Assembly: GCF_000004075.3 (NCBI RefSeq)
Contig: NC_026657.2
Span: 40,813,380 to 40,877,379, forward strand
Length of the DNA: 64,000 nucleotides
Direction of reading: 5' to 3'
Source of the DNA: Cucumis sativus
Lineage: Eukaryota > Streptophyta > Magnoliopsida > Cucurbitales > Cucurbitaceae
This document shows positions 48,242 through 58,025 of the stretch, piece after piece. The notes under the pieces were generated by a model. That model was given only the letters and a program-made list of their open reading frames with translations. It was not told the origin of the DNA and did no database searches. The translations under genes and the position numbers were made by a program. Within the stretch, counting starts at the first letter, position 1; each line of letters starts with the position of its first letter.

Positions 48242-50868
48242 GTTTATCTCAAAATTTGCTTGGAAGGATAAATTTATTACTAATGTTTAAAATATCAAGT
48301 TAAAATTTGAAAAACTAAAAAAAAAAAAATGTTTTTATCATTGGGTATGACTTCTAACTCTTCCCCTCTGAACCGAAATAATAATAATAAAAAAAGTGAA
48401 CAACTAAAAACGAAAAATCAGATAATAACCCAACCCGACCTTACTTTTCTATTGTTTTGTTTGTTTAGAAGCATGTAAATGGATTTGTTGTGGTGAATGA
48501 TGTGAGAACCAATTATTTAACCTTTTGTAATGTCTTCCTACCACTCGTTTTCTTATTAATTTAGGGAGATTATTCCAAAACTTTGTTATTATATTCTATG
48601 TAAGAATTATGTATAGCAGCATATGATCCTATATGTATATATATAAAAGAACCAAATTTGGATAAACCTTTCTTAAAAAAATTGGATAAACACCAAATCC
48701 AATATGCAATAGAAAAAAATTATTCTAGCATGACGGACATATGAATATTTAGGGAAATGCATATATAACCATCTAAGTACACAAAATAATCGTAAAATAG
48801 TAGAATCCAAAACTATATGTGAATATGATGCCCATACTTAGTATTAATTGAGGTCTATCATTGACACCTATCACTGATTTATGTATAAGATTTTGTATTC
48901 TTTTATTAACCGATTTATGTATAGGATTTCATTCACTCCATGATTGGAAACTAATGATTGGAAACTAATGATTGGTTTTGTCTACAAAGATTTTGAATAT
49001 CTCACCTTTTGTCAGCACTCTAGAATCTTGGAAGGGTCTCAAACTCTTCTCAATTCTCCCACACTGTTCTACTCTCTTTGATAGCTAACACACACTCTGG
49101 GGCTTAGAATTTGATGTCTAAAATAATATATTTTTGTAGAAAATTAAATTATTGATGTTAATGTGACCAAAATCTCACATCGGTTAGATAAACGGATAAT
49201 CTTAAGTATATAAATGAGAACAACGGGACCCCTACCTTGCATTTTTGCAACATTTTATCTAATTTCTTCTCATTTTGTTGAAGGGCTTAGTTTGATTTGG
49301 TTTTTTTTTTTTTTTTTTTTTTGACTTCTAACACATGTTTTCTTAATAGTACTAAAATATAGTGGCAAACATATTACATCTAATAAAAATATCACTGGCT
49401 ATGAAGAGAAGAAAGCATTTTTTTTAATGTAATTTTTTCACCACCCCAATCTTAAGAAACATGCTTGTCCAATGGATAAAGATAGAATAATTGAGACTGT
49501 AGAGAATACTTTTAGATATATCAAAATCGAATTTTCATTTTCATTTTTTGTTTTCTCTCATATGAATGAAGATTAAATTATATTGTCTAAAACTTCTTTA
49601 GAAACTTCTTTAGAAAATTGATTTAAAATAATAAATTAACTTACATCTATATCTTTTAAAAATAAAGTGGAGTAAATTAATTTTGGTTGAATTTAGTATT
49701 TTATTATTGCATAAAATTGTTAAAAGAGATCAAACAATTTAAACAAAAATATAATTTATTTATGTTAAATACATATTTGACATTTAACTATATTTTTGTT
49801 TATCATATATGATATAATCCTAAAAAAAATGTTAATAACAAATTCCCCTACACTACAAAACACAATTATCTTTCATTTTCAAACATTATTTTTCCAAACA
49901 ACCGCAACAAAAATAAACTCAAACATTATTTTTCCAAACAACCACTACAAAAATAAACGTGATAGAAATCCAACTTAAAATATTTTCTTAAAACCACACA
50001 ACCTTTTACCCACATTTATATTTTCATCAACAAAAATGATGATATGGCTACATAATACACAACTTTTGTCCATGTATATATTTTTATTGGCAAAAGCTAA
50101 GATGTGCTCACGCAATGAAAGCTATGTCAACGCATCTTATCTTTATCCACGATTTTTCTTTTGGTTGCAAGAAAAAATTTTCAGCATAAAGCCAAATTCT
50201 TATAGTGAAAGGTAAATTCTCGAGCATTTATAAAATCTTCAACTAAAGGACTCCTAAAAAATTTCCAATTTGACTCGTTTAGTTGGCATTCAACTAAACC
50301 ACTCCTAAAAAAATATCAATTTGACTGGCTTAGTTGGCAGGCCAAGCGCACCCAAGGAATTCTCAATCTTAAGTTCTATCCTACGTAAGATTGGTTCATT
50401 TTTTTTTTTTTATTTCTCTTAGTATTTCTTTCTTTTCTGTGTTAATTTGCCATATTTATTTATTTTTAATTTTTTTTTTTATTAACATAGTTTGATAACT
50501 AGGTGCGTTGTACATGTTATGTTATCCAAAATTTAAAAAGAGAAAAAATTACAAAAATTTCATAATACAACTTTAATATTGAAGACTAAAAATTAATGCT
50601 AAAAAACCATAAATAAATTAAGATTTGAAAAATAAAAAATAAATTTGTGTACAAATGAAAATTTATGGAAATTGTATAAAATAACAATAACTGAAGAGGT
50701 GAACCAGAAAAAAAAAAGGTTGAACATGAATTTCAAGGGGCTTTGAATATGAAATTTTAATTTTTATTTGGAACTTTACACTTCAATTCAGAAGACAAAA
50801 AAAAAACAGAGTTAAAATGAATAGGAAACAAAAATGATAATAAACAAATAAATTAGAAGAAGATTGGT
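48242..50868. other. AT-rich intergenic DNA with small repeats
   Basis: No gene recognised. At 49172-49260 the sequence ATCTCACATCGGTTAGA followed by AGTATATAAATGAGAACAAC resembles the conserved part of some plant LTRs, so a solo LTR piece is possible. A 40-base unit starting AAACATTATTTTTCCAAACA is duplicated at 49881-49920 and 49921-49960. A 51-base unit starting CAACTAAA is duplicated at 50240-50290 and 50291-50341; each copy has AACTAAA and TTTAGTT or its near form as arms. The last 100 bases are the 3' flank of the EXORDIUM-like gene. Confidence 0.5.
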
Positions 50869-51789
50869 TTACATGACAGTCCAGCAAGTGGACGTCTTAG
50901 GGTTCCAAAGAGCAGGAAGAAGAAACTTCTTGCCCTTAACGCCAACGGCATTGTAAGAGCCGCCAGTGAGGGGGTCGACGGCAACCTTGCCAGCGTAGCC
51001 AGGGGCGGCTCCAGTGCCAAACATGCCTGGGCAGGCCGTGGAGACCTCGATCATGTTAGCCTTCTCGCCCAGCTGGTATAAGCCTGTAAGGGAGGGATTG
51101 GTGACGACGGAGGCCAAGCCAGAGGCCAATGCCACGACCATGGCATCCGCCCCAACATCGCCGCTTGGTGGCTTGAGGATGGCACCAGCAGGGCCGTAGT
51201 CAGATCGGTGGAATGGCCATGCACAGGCTCCTGGGCACTCAGTCTCTGGGTTCCCAATAATCACGTATGGAATTTCCTCAATAACTCCATGCTCTGAGCA
51301 TTTTCCCATGCAAAGCCCTTCAACCGTCACGTCTCTGGCTCCCACAATCACGGGGATGGCACCTGGCAATCCAGCGACGGCGTTTTTTACAAGAATCTTA
51401 ATGAAATCACGAGTCATAACTTTTCCAAGAGAGTAATTGGCATCCACGTATTGCTTCACAACCTTGACTTTAATTTCGGCAGCCCCTGGAACGTAGGAGC
51501 TAACCATGCGCCACCAGGACGAGACTTGTGAACCAGACTCAACTGGACCATTTTTATTCAACGACTTCAAAAATGCTCTCAGTGTCTTCTTCTGGATCCG
51601 TCCGAGTTGGCCGTAGAATACCACCGACAAATTCAATTTGCTTTTAAGCATCTTCCCGCCGTGGTTTTCTAATGCTATCAATGGATCCGTTTTGGCATCT
51701 GCCTCAGGGACACTCACCAACACCACCAGGAGAAGGGAGATGGCTACTACCGCAAATGGGAAACTTGAAATTCGCCTGGAACACTCCAT
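50869..51789 (-). CDS. EXORDIUM / PHI-1-like secreted protein, copy A
   Basis: A single-exon frame of 306 aa, the usual length for the EXORDIUM/phosphate-induced-1 family and intronless as in other plants. A signal peptide covers about residues 1-32 (hydrophobic AVVAISLLLVVLVSV, cleavage expected near EADA). Family blocks are VVFYGQLGRIQKKTLRAFL near the start, SWWRMVSSYV, then IPYVIIGNPETECPGACAWP, GADAMVVALASGLASVVTNP, and the Cys-containing C-terminus TSTCWTVM. EXO-type proteins are secreted to the apoplast and promote cell expansion downstream of brassinosteroid; EXO-like 1 proteins respond to carbon status. The biochemical activity is unknown. It lies 959 bases downstream of the second copy on the same strand. 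Confidence 0.93.
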   Translation of the reverse strand: MECSRRISSFPFAVVAISLLLVVLVSVPEADAKTDPLIALENHGGKMLKSKLNLSVVFYGQLGRIQKKTLRAFLKSLNKNGPVESGSQVSSWWRMVSSYVPGAAEIKVKVVKQYVDANYSLGKVMTRDFIKILVKNAVAGLPGAIPVIVGARDVTVEGLCMGKCSEHGVIEEIPYVIIGNPETECPGACAWPFHRSDYGPAGAILKPPSGDVGADAMVVALASGLASVVTNPSLTGLYQLGEKANMIEVSTACPGMFGTGAAPGYAGKVAVDPLTGGSYNAVGVKGKKFLLPALWNPKTSTCWTVM

Positions 51790-51890
51790 TTTCTTTTTTG
51801 TTTTTTGTTTTTTGTTTTTTTTCTCTTTAGGTTGATTCTTGTAGTGCTAAATCTTCCTTCTCGTTTCTTACATTTCGCTCTGTTAGGGGG

Positions 51891-51951
51891 TTTTATATGG
51901 AGTTGGTGAGGCAGGATAATTGCGTTATAATTGGACAACTATTGGCTTTCC
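51891..51951 (-). promoter_or_regulatory. Promoter of EXORDIUM-like copy A
   Basis: On the minus strand TATAAAA spans 51897-51891, about 100 bases before the ATG. A 33-base block at 51951-51919, 130 bases before the ATG, is identical to one upstream of copy B and contains two CCAAT pentamers (CCAATAG and CCAATTA). Confidence 0.65.
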
Positions 51952-52747
51952 GATCCGTTTTTTCAGATCCCTCTACTTTTACCGTTTCTATTAATTTCCT
52001 TTTATTTTTCTATTATTAGTCTCAACCATTCAAATGTTCATTGTTTCTTTTTCAATATTTTGTTTGGGAGCTTTTATTGAATGCACCAATTTGGATTGAG
52101 ATACCAATTTGGGAGCTGTCTTTTGGAGTTTTTCTTTCTTTACTCCGTTATCCACTTTTTTCTTTTTATCTTTTGGAATGTTTTCCAAGATTTTACTTTC
52201 CTTCATTTTCTTTTACAAAAATATGAAAGTTGAAATGGTTTTGTTAGAGCACATGGTCTTTAATTAAATAATATTTTATTATAGATTGTTCTCAAATTTT
52301 GTACAAGGTAGATAAATACGCACCATGGTCCTCATGTACCCTAATTCTAGCTTCTTTTACCTAGCTAATTCCAGCTATATATATATATATAACCAAATTT
52401 AATAAACTAAAAATTCAATGCTTTTTTTTCTAATGAAACTTGAACTATTGTATAGAGATGACGTATAGTGGATTTGGTTCAAATAATAACCTAAATGGTC
52501 TATAATATAACTTTTGTTTTAAAGGAAATTAAGGCTATTTTTAAAACTTTTGAAAATGAAACTTTACTTTTAATACAAATACAAAGTTTAAGATATTTGG
52601 TATTAATTTTAATAAATATAGTGTAGTTTTCTTTTAACTTTTATTTTTCAAGGGAGAAGAAAGAAAAGGAGTGTTGAAATGAATATGGAGCAAAAATGTC
52701 AATAAATAAATACATAAATGAAGAAGAACATGGGCGATGGATTTAAT
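51952..52747. other. Spacer between the two EXORDIUM-like genes
   Basis: About 800 bases of AT-rich sequence between the duplicated promoter block of copy A and the stop codon of copy B, with a short TA run near 52377-52392. No additional frame or recognisable element was found. Confidence 0.5.
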
Positions 52748-53668
52748 TTACATGACAGTCCAACACGAGGACGTCTTAGGGTTCCAAAGAGCAGGAAGAA
52801 GAAACTTCTTGCCCTTAAAGCCAACAGCATTGTAAGCGCCGCCAGTGTGGGGGTCAACGGCGACCTTTCCGGAGTAGCCAGGGGCGGCTCCAGTGCCAAA
52901 CATGCCTGGGCAGGCGGTGGCGGCCTCAATCATGTTAGACTTCTCGCCCAGCTGGTATAGGCCTGTATGGAAGGGGTTGCTGACGACGGATGCCAAGCCA
53001 GAGGCCAATGCCACGACCATGGCATCTGCCCCGACGTCACCGCTTGGTGGCTTAAGGATTGCACCGGCGGGGCCGTAGTCAGCTCGGCGAAATGGCCATG
53101 CACAGGCTCCTGGGCACTCCGTCTCTGGGTTCCCAATAATCACGTACGGAATTCCATCAATATCTCCATGCTCTGCGCATTTTCCCATGCAAAGCCCTTC
53201 AACCGTCACGTCTCTGGCTCCCACAATCACGGGGATGGCACCTGGAAATCCAACGACGGCGTTTTTGACAAGAATCTTAATGAAATCACGAGTCATAATT
53301 TTTCCAAGAGAGTTATTGCGATCCACGTATTGCTTCACAACCTTGACTTTAATTTCGGCAGCCCCTGGAACGTAGGAGCTAACCATGCGCCACCAGGACG
53401 AAACCTGTGAACCAGACCCAGCTGGACCATGTTGATTCAACGACTTCAAAAATGCCCTCAGTCTGTTCTTCTGGATCCGTCCGAATTGCCCGTAGAATAC
53501 CACCGACAAATCCAGTTTGCCTTTAATCATCTTCCCGCCGTGGTTATCTAATTCGATCAATGGATCCATGTTGGCATCTGCCTTAGGGACACTCACCAAC
53601 ACCACTAGGAGAAGGGAGATGGCTACTACCCCAAATGGTGAACTTGGAATTCGCCTACAACACTCCAT
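52748..53668 (-). CDS. EXORDIUM / PHI-1-like secreted protein, copy B
   Basis: A single-exon frame of 306 aa that aligns without gaps to copy A, with about 41 differences by eye (roughly 87% identity). Signal peptide at about 1-32 (VVAISLLLVVLVSV). All family blocks and the Cys residues are kept. Differences cluster in the N-terminal third (residues 29-84) and around 164-196, while 88-115, 142-163 and 198-229 are identical, which points to purifying selection on those segments. Same cell-expansion family; an expression or ligand difference from copy A cannot be inferred from sequence alone. Same strand, upstream of copy A. Confidence 0.93.
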   Translation of the reverse strand: MECCRRIPSSPFGVVAISLLLVVLVSVPKADANMDPLIELDNHGGKMIKGKLDLSVVFYGQFGRIQKNRLRAFLKSLNQHGPAGSGSQVSSWWRMVSSYVPGAAEIKVKVVKQYVDRNNSLGKIMTRDFIKILVKNAVVGFPGAIPVIVGARDVTVEGLCMGKCAEHGDIDGIPYVIIGNPETECPGACAWPFRRADYGPAGAILKPPSGDVGADAMVVALASGLASVVSNPFHTGLYQLGEKSNMIEAATACPGMFGTGAAPGYSGKVAVDPHTGGAYNAVGFKGKKFLLPALWNPKTSSCWTVM

Positions 53669-53754
53669 TTTTTTTTCTTATTTTTTATTTTTTTTTTGTG
53701 TTGATTCTAGTGCTAAATCTTCCTTCTCAATTTTTACCTTTCGCCTGGTGGGGG

Positions 53755-53816
53755 ATTTTATAAGGAGTTGAGGTTGTTGGATGATTGCGTTATAATTGGA
53801 CAACTATTGGCTTTCC
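53755..53816 (-). promoter_or_regulatory. Promoter of EXORDIUM-like copy B
   Basis: On the minus strand TTATAAAAT spans 53763-53755, about 90 bases before the ATG. The 33-base block at 53816-53784, 116 bases before the ATG, matches copy A exactly and carries the same two CCAAT pentamers. The duplicated promoter keeps the same order and nearly the same spacing. Confidence 0.65.
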
Positions 53817-56450
53817 TGTTTTTCATATTCCTCTATTTTTACTGTTTCTATTCTTCTCCTTCTGTTTTTTTTTTTTCTTTTTCTATGATTAGGCTCAACC
53901 TTTCAAATGTTCATTATTTCTTTTCCAATATATAGTTTGAGAGCTTTTATTGTTGTTTGTACAACTTATGTTACTGAGTTGTTCTATTTGTAATTATAAT
54001 TTTTCTTTGAGGACATATGAATTGCTTATGTTAATTAAATCCTTGAATTTCACCAAATTTTCTTATTTCTAGATTCTTACACATAAATTTTAAAATGTTA
54101 GTTGTTCCTCAAAAAGGAAATTTGAAAAGGTTCGTATTATTAAATTTTAAAGAATATTGAAGCTTAATATATTTGCAATTTAACTATTTTTATACTCTTT
54201 CCTTTCATTATAATACTTCAATTTTATTTTCTTATAAAAGAAACAATGTTATTTAAACACCAACAATGATCTATCCTTAATTTAGATTTTAATAGAGTAA
54301 TGTATAGTTCTAATTTAATATTTGTTTGACATTTGAAGGAAGTCCTTATTCATAGTATTTAATTAAAGAAAAATTATTGCAAATAGAAAAACATTTACAA
54401 AATAGAGTAATATTTCAAATTTCATTAATGAGATATACTAATAGATATTTGTAGACTTTTACCGTGTCTATCAATACATTGGTAGATATCATTCTTTATT
54501 ATGGTATAAAATTTGAAATTTTGTTATACTTTTGTAAATATTTGAGTGCATTTTATTATATTTAAATTAAAGTGTCTATTAATTAAATAATAATTTATTA
54601 TAAGTTATTGATGTCAAATTTTAGATAAAGTCATAAATACACACTTGGGACTTCACGTGGCCTAATTTATATTCTAGCTAGTCCTAGTTCTATAGCTCCT
54701 TTGGACTAAACATAGCTGCTTCTTTTATTAAAGCCCAAAACAGTTTCTTTCGTCAATTTTTTTAAAATAATCTTGCAATTGCCCCCAGGTTAATTTTATT
54801 TTTGTTACAACAAATTATAGGAGAATAAGGAACTATTAGAAATTGAAATTTTGGGATGCGGTTATTTTAAGTAGAATATAGATGTTACACACAACACACT
54901 TTAGCAATCACAAACACAAATTTAATAAGAGTAAATTAATTGATGCAGAAACAACAATAACACATAAGAATTGGTAATAAAACAACACCATCCGTCTCAG
55001 GGTAGTAGACTTAGTAAAGATAATCCACTTATATAATCAAATTAAACAAGTACTTATTGTAGCTAATATGTAGCTAAATTATAGTAACAACTTTAAAGCC
55101 TAACTAATCTAGACCATCTAGGCTCCCCCTAGATGTGAGCTGATTTACTGGTTTGATCTCTTGAATTTAGGTTCTCCTCGAATATGTGAATATTAGAGAT
55201 GTGTGTAAAACTTAGGCTCCCCAAGTATGTGAGGCTCCCTCTCACTTGAAGATATCTTTAGTACTTTCTACTTGCAAACTCTCTTCATTTAAAAATCTTA
55301 GGGCCTATTTCATGACATTCTTGTTTTCTTTTTCTGTTTTTTATTTTTTAAGAAATAAATGTGTTTGATAACCATTATTGTTTCTTATTTCCAAAATTTA
55401 AAGAACGTTTCTAAAAATTGGACAAAAATAGAGAAATTATGAAAAATAGTTTCACCTAGCAAGTTTTGTTCCCATTTATTTAATTTTATTTCTTTCAATG
55501 TCTTGAAATACCTAGCTATATCCACTTTGACCTAAAAGTCTCGTTGAATTCCAATGATGAACTTTTTTATTTCTTTCTATGTTTAGTATTGCTTAAATTA
55601 TTCTTTTTCTTCCTTAATTAATCTTCCTTATATATGTTTAATATATTTTTTAAATTTTTTCTTCTCTTAAATTTTAATAATTATATGTACCACCACGTGC
55701 TTGAGACGACATGGAGCGGTCGACGTTCTCAAAAGAGTTAGTTTTTAAAAGAACATAGAGAGTCGCCACCAATTTTTTTATGGTGTGATTAGATGCCGAA
55801 ATAAAGGAATGAATTTTAAATAAAATATAGAAAATGGTCTAAAAAAAAACAATAGAGTTAAGTTCGAGAGTCATTTGTATATGAGGAATGTGTTAGCACT
55901 CCGTAACTCTGGTTTAGAAATCGATGACCAAATTTAAAGTTTTGAATAAAATTTATTTAGAAATTATAATGATCTCATAAATAAGTGGAATAACATTCCA
56001 TTAACTAAATTATATTTACAAAAAATTCTCACCTTAACTAGAAAATGAGAGATTATTATAATTTCTCAAAATCTATAATAGACCAGCCTTTGAATAAAGG
56101 TTTTTTTAAAACATTTATGAAATTCATTTTTTGGATCAAATGTCTACTCCAAAATAATATTGATAGAATTATAAGAAAGGACTACCAAAATTTCTAGATT
56201 CCATCCTAAAATTTTATTAAAAGAAAACAATTAAATTATTAGAAAAGATTGTTTAGAAACGTTAGGAAAAGGATAGATTAAATTTAGAAGGTTTTGAAAA
56301 TCATATTTTATAACATCAAATTTGGTAAATGAATAAAAAAAGAAATTTTATTTTAAAAGGATAAAGAATTAATAATAATAATAATAATATTAGAAAAGAA
56401 AAAAGAAAAAGGAAAAAAGAAAAAAGAAAAAAGAAAAAGGAAAAAAAGAG
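53817..56450. other. Intergenic DNA with LTR-like repeat fragment
   Basis: No gene seen. About 55690-55930 has a block (GAGCGGTCGACGTTCTC, GAGAGTCGCCACCAAT, TGTGATTAGATGCCG, GAATGTGTTAGCACTCCG) of a style I associate with a widely dispersed plant LTR-retrotransposon sequence. I could not find its boundaries. An (AAT)n run lies near 56368-56389, and a GAAAAA-type purine run at 56394-56449. Confidence 0.4.
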
Positions 56451-56707
56451 CAGTGAACACGTGCTCCTTGCTGGCTGCCTATACGATCTCCCCTCGAATC
56501 CCCTGACTTCCATCGCAAGGAGCGAACCCGCTCATTCCTCTCACTCTCTTATCACCGTGTTCTTCTCTCTCGCACACAGTTTTAAACGCTCCCTCCCTAC
56601 ATTTCGTGGGCCAAGATTTCCCTCTCGCATCTACAAATATCAAAACTATTGACGAATCCTTTTGACTGTTTTCTTTTTCTTCATCATTTACATTTGCCTC
56701 CTTCTTG

Positions 56708-57228
56708 GTAAACTTTCTGTCTGGATTTCAATCAGATCTGATGCATTTTCCCTTCATTGTCTTTCATTTCTCCTGTTCCTCTTCTTGGACATTCCTTATG
56801 ATTCGGATCCTTCTTGATTATCATATATCACGTTTCTGTTTGTTTTGATTCAGCTTTCGCAAATGTGTTTCTGTTCTTTCTGATTTCATTTTTTTTTTAT
56901 CACTACTGGGTCTTTTATTACTGCTTCTTTCATTGCCCTAATTAAATCTCTCTGTCTCTCTCTTTCGGTCTGCACGCTTGAGGAGGATAACCGTTTCTCT
57001 GGCGGATTTTGTTTTCTTCTTTAATTGTGCTGAGCAATGATATTAGACCTGCAGTCTTGTGTTGGAAACCTGCCGTGTCGTTTATTCAGAATTGATATTG
57101 ATATTTTCATTTTCTGAACCGGAAATTCGGATTTTGTTTTCTTCTTTAAAATTTTTAAGTTCACTGTTGAATTTCTATAACCTTTATCATCTGGTATCTG
57201 AAATCTACTCGACTTGCTCTGATTTTAG
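56708..57228 (+). other. Probable 5'-UTR intron of the CDI-like gene
   Basis: Upstream of the CDI-like ATG, a donor GGTAAACTTT at 56707-56716 and an acceptor TGATTTTAG ending at 57228 bound a T-rich stretch with the composition of an intron. The preceding 56530-56707 would be the non-coding first exon and is C/T-rich. This is inferred from splice-site appearance alone; other acceptors are possible. Confidence 0.4.
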
Positions 57229-57266
57229 CATTGAAGATTTAGTGCCCACCAAAGCCACTGATTCCA

Positions 57267-58025
57267 ATGGGTTCTTCCAATGGAGAGAATCGTCCTGCTG
57301 TTGGAGATGAGCAACCATTTAGGATCTTTGTGGGCTATGATGTTCGTGAAGATCTTGCGTATCAGGTCTGTCGCCATTCCATCTTGAAGCGATCTTCAAT
57401 CCCTGTTGAGATCATACCAATCAAGCAAGCAGATCTGAGAAAGAATGGTGTCTATTGGCGTGAGAGAGGACAAACTGAAAGCACAGAATTCTCGTTTTCA
57501 CGGTTCTTAACTCCTTATTTGGCAAATTTTAAAGGATGGGCAATGTTTGTGGATTGTGATTTCCTGTATCTAGCTGATATTAAGGAACTGAGGGACTTAA
57601 TTGACAATAAGTTTGCAGTTATGTGTGTCCACCATGATTATACTCCAAAAGAAACTACAAAAATGGATGGTGCAGTTCAAACTGTTTACCCAAGGAAAAA
57701 TTGGTCTTCAATGGTTTTGTACAATTGTGGGCATCCAAAGAACAAAGTGTTGACACCCGAGATTGTCAACACTCAAACTGGTGCATTTCTTCATAGATTT
57801 CAATGGCTTGAGGATAATGAAATTGGGTCAGTCCCATTTGTTTGGAACTTTCTTGAAGGCCATAACAAGAGTGTGGAAGGTGATTTAACCACTCTCCCTA
57901 AAGCAATTCATTACACTCGTGGTGGACCATGGTTTGAAGCTTGGAAGAATTGTGAATTTGCAGATCTCTGGCTGAAAGAAATGGAGGAGTATAATAAGGA
58001 GGCTGAGAAGAAATCTGAAGAATAG
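57267..58025 (+). CDS. CDI: CDI-like protein, nucleotide-diphospho-sugar transferase fold
   Basis: A single-exon frame of 252 aa. The GT-A-type fold starts at FRIFVGYDVREDLAYQVCRHS (18-38). The DxD-like metal site is in MFVDCDFLYL (92-101, with DCD). Other blocks are SRFLTPYLANFKGWA, VMCVHHDYTP, YPRKNWSSMVLYNCGH (with the NWSS conserved), and AIHYTRGGPWFEAW. The C-terminus is a short Lys/Glu-rich helix. The family falls in the nucleotide-diphospho-sugar transferase superfamily. From memory, Arabidopsis CDI is needed for pollen germination and tube growth; a sugar donor and acceptor are not established. The ATG at 57267 begins a short variable leader. An upstream frame at 57059 overlaps it out of phase and is not coding. 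Confidence 0.85.
   Translation: MGSSNGENRPAVGDEQPFRIFVGYDVREDLAYQVCRHSILKRSSIPVEIIPIKQADLRKNGVYWRERGQTESTEFSFSRFLTPYLANFKGWAMFVDCDFLYLADIKELRDLIDNKFAVMCVHHDYTPKETTKMDGAVQTVYPRKNWSSMVLYNCGHPKNKVLTPEIVNTQTGAFLHRFQWLEDNEIGSVPFVWNFLEGHNKSVEGDLTTLPKAIHYTRGGPWFEAWKNCEFADLWLKEMEEYNKEAEKKSEE

Noticed and set aside
52967-53410. 147-codon plus-strand frame opposite EXORDIUM-like copy B
   Set aside because: It is the antisense shadow of a well supported gene, as are similar frames at 51014 and 53187.
57059-57310. 83-codon frame upstream of the CDI-like gene
   Set aside because: It overlaps the CDI-like start out of phase, has leader or intron composition and no similarity.
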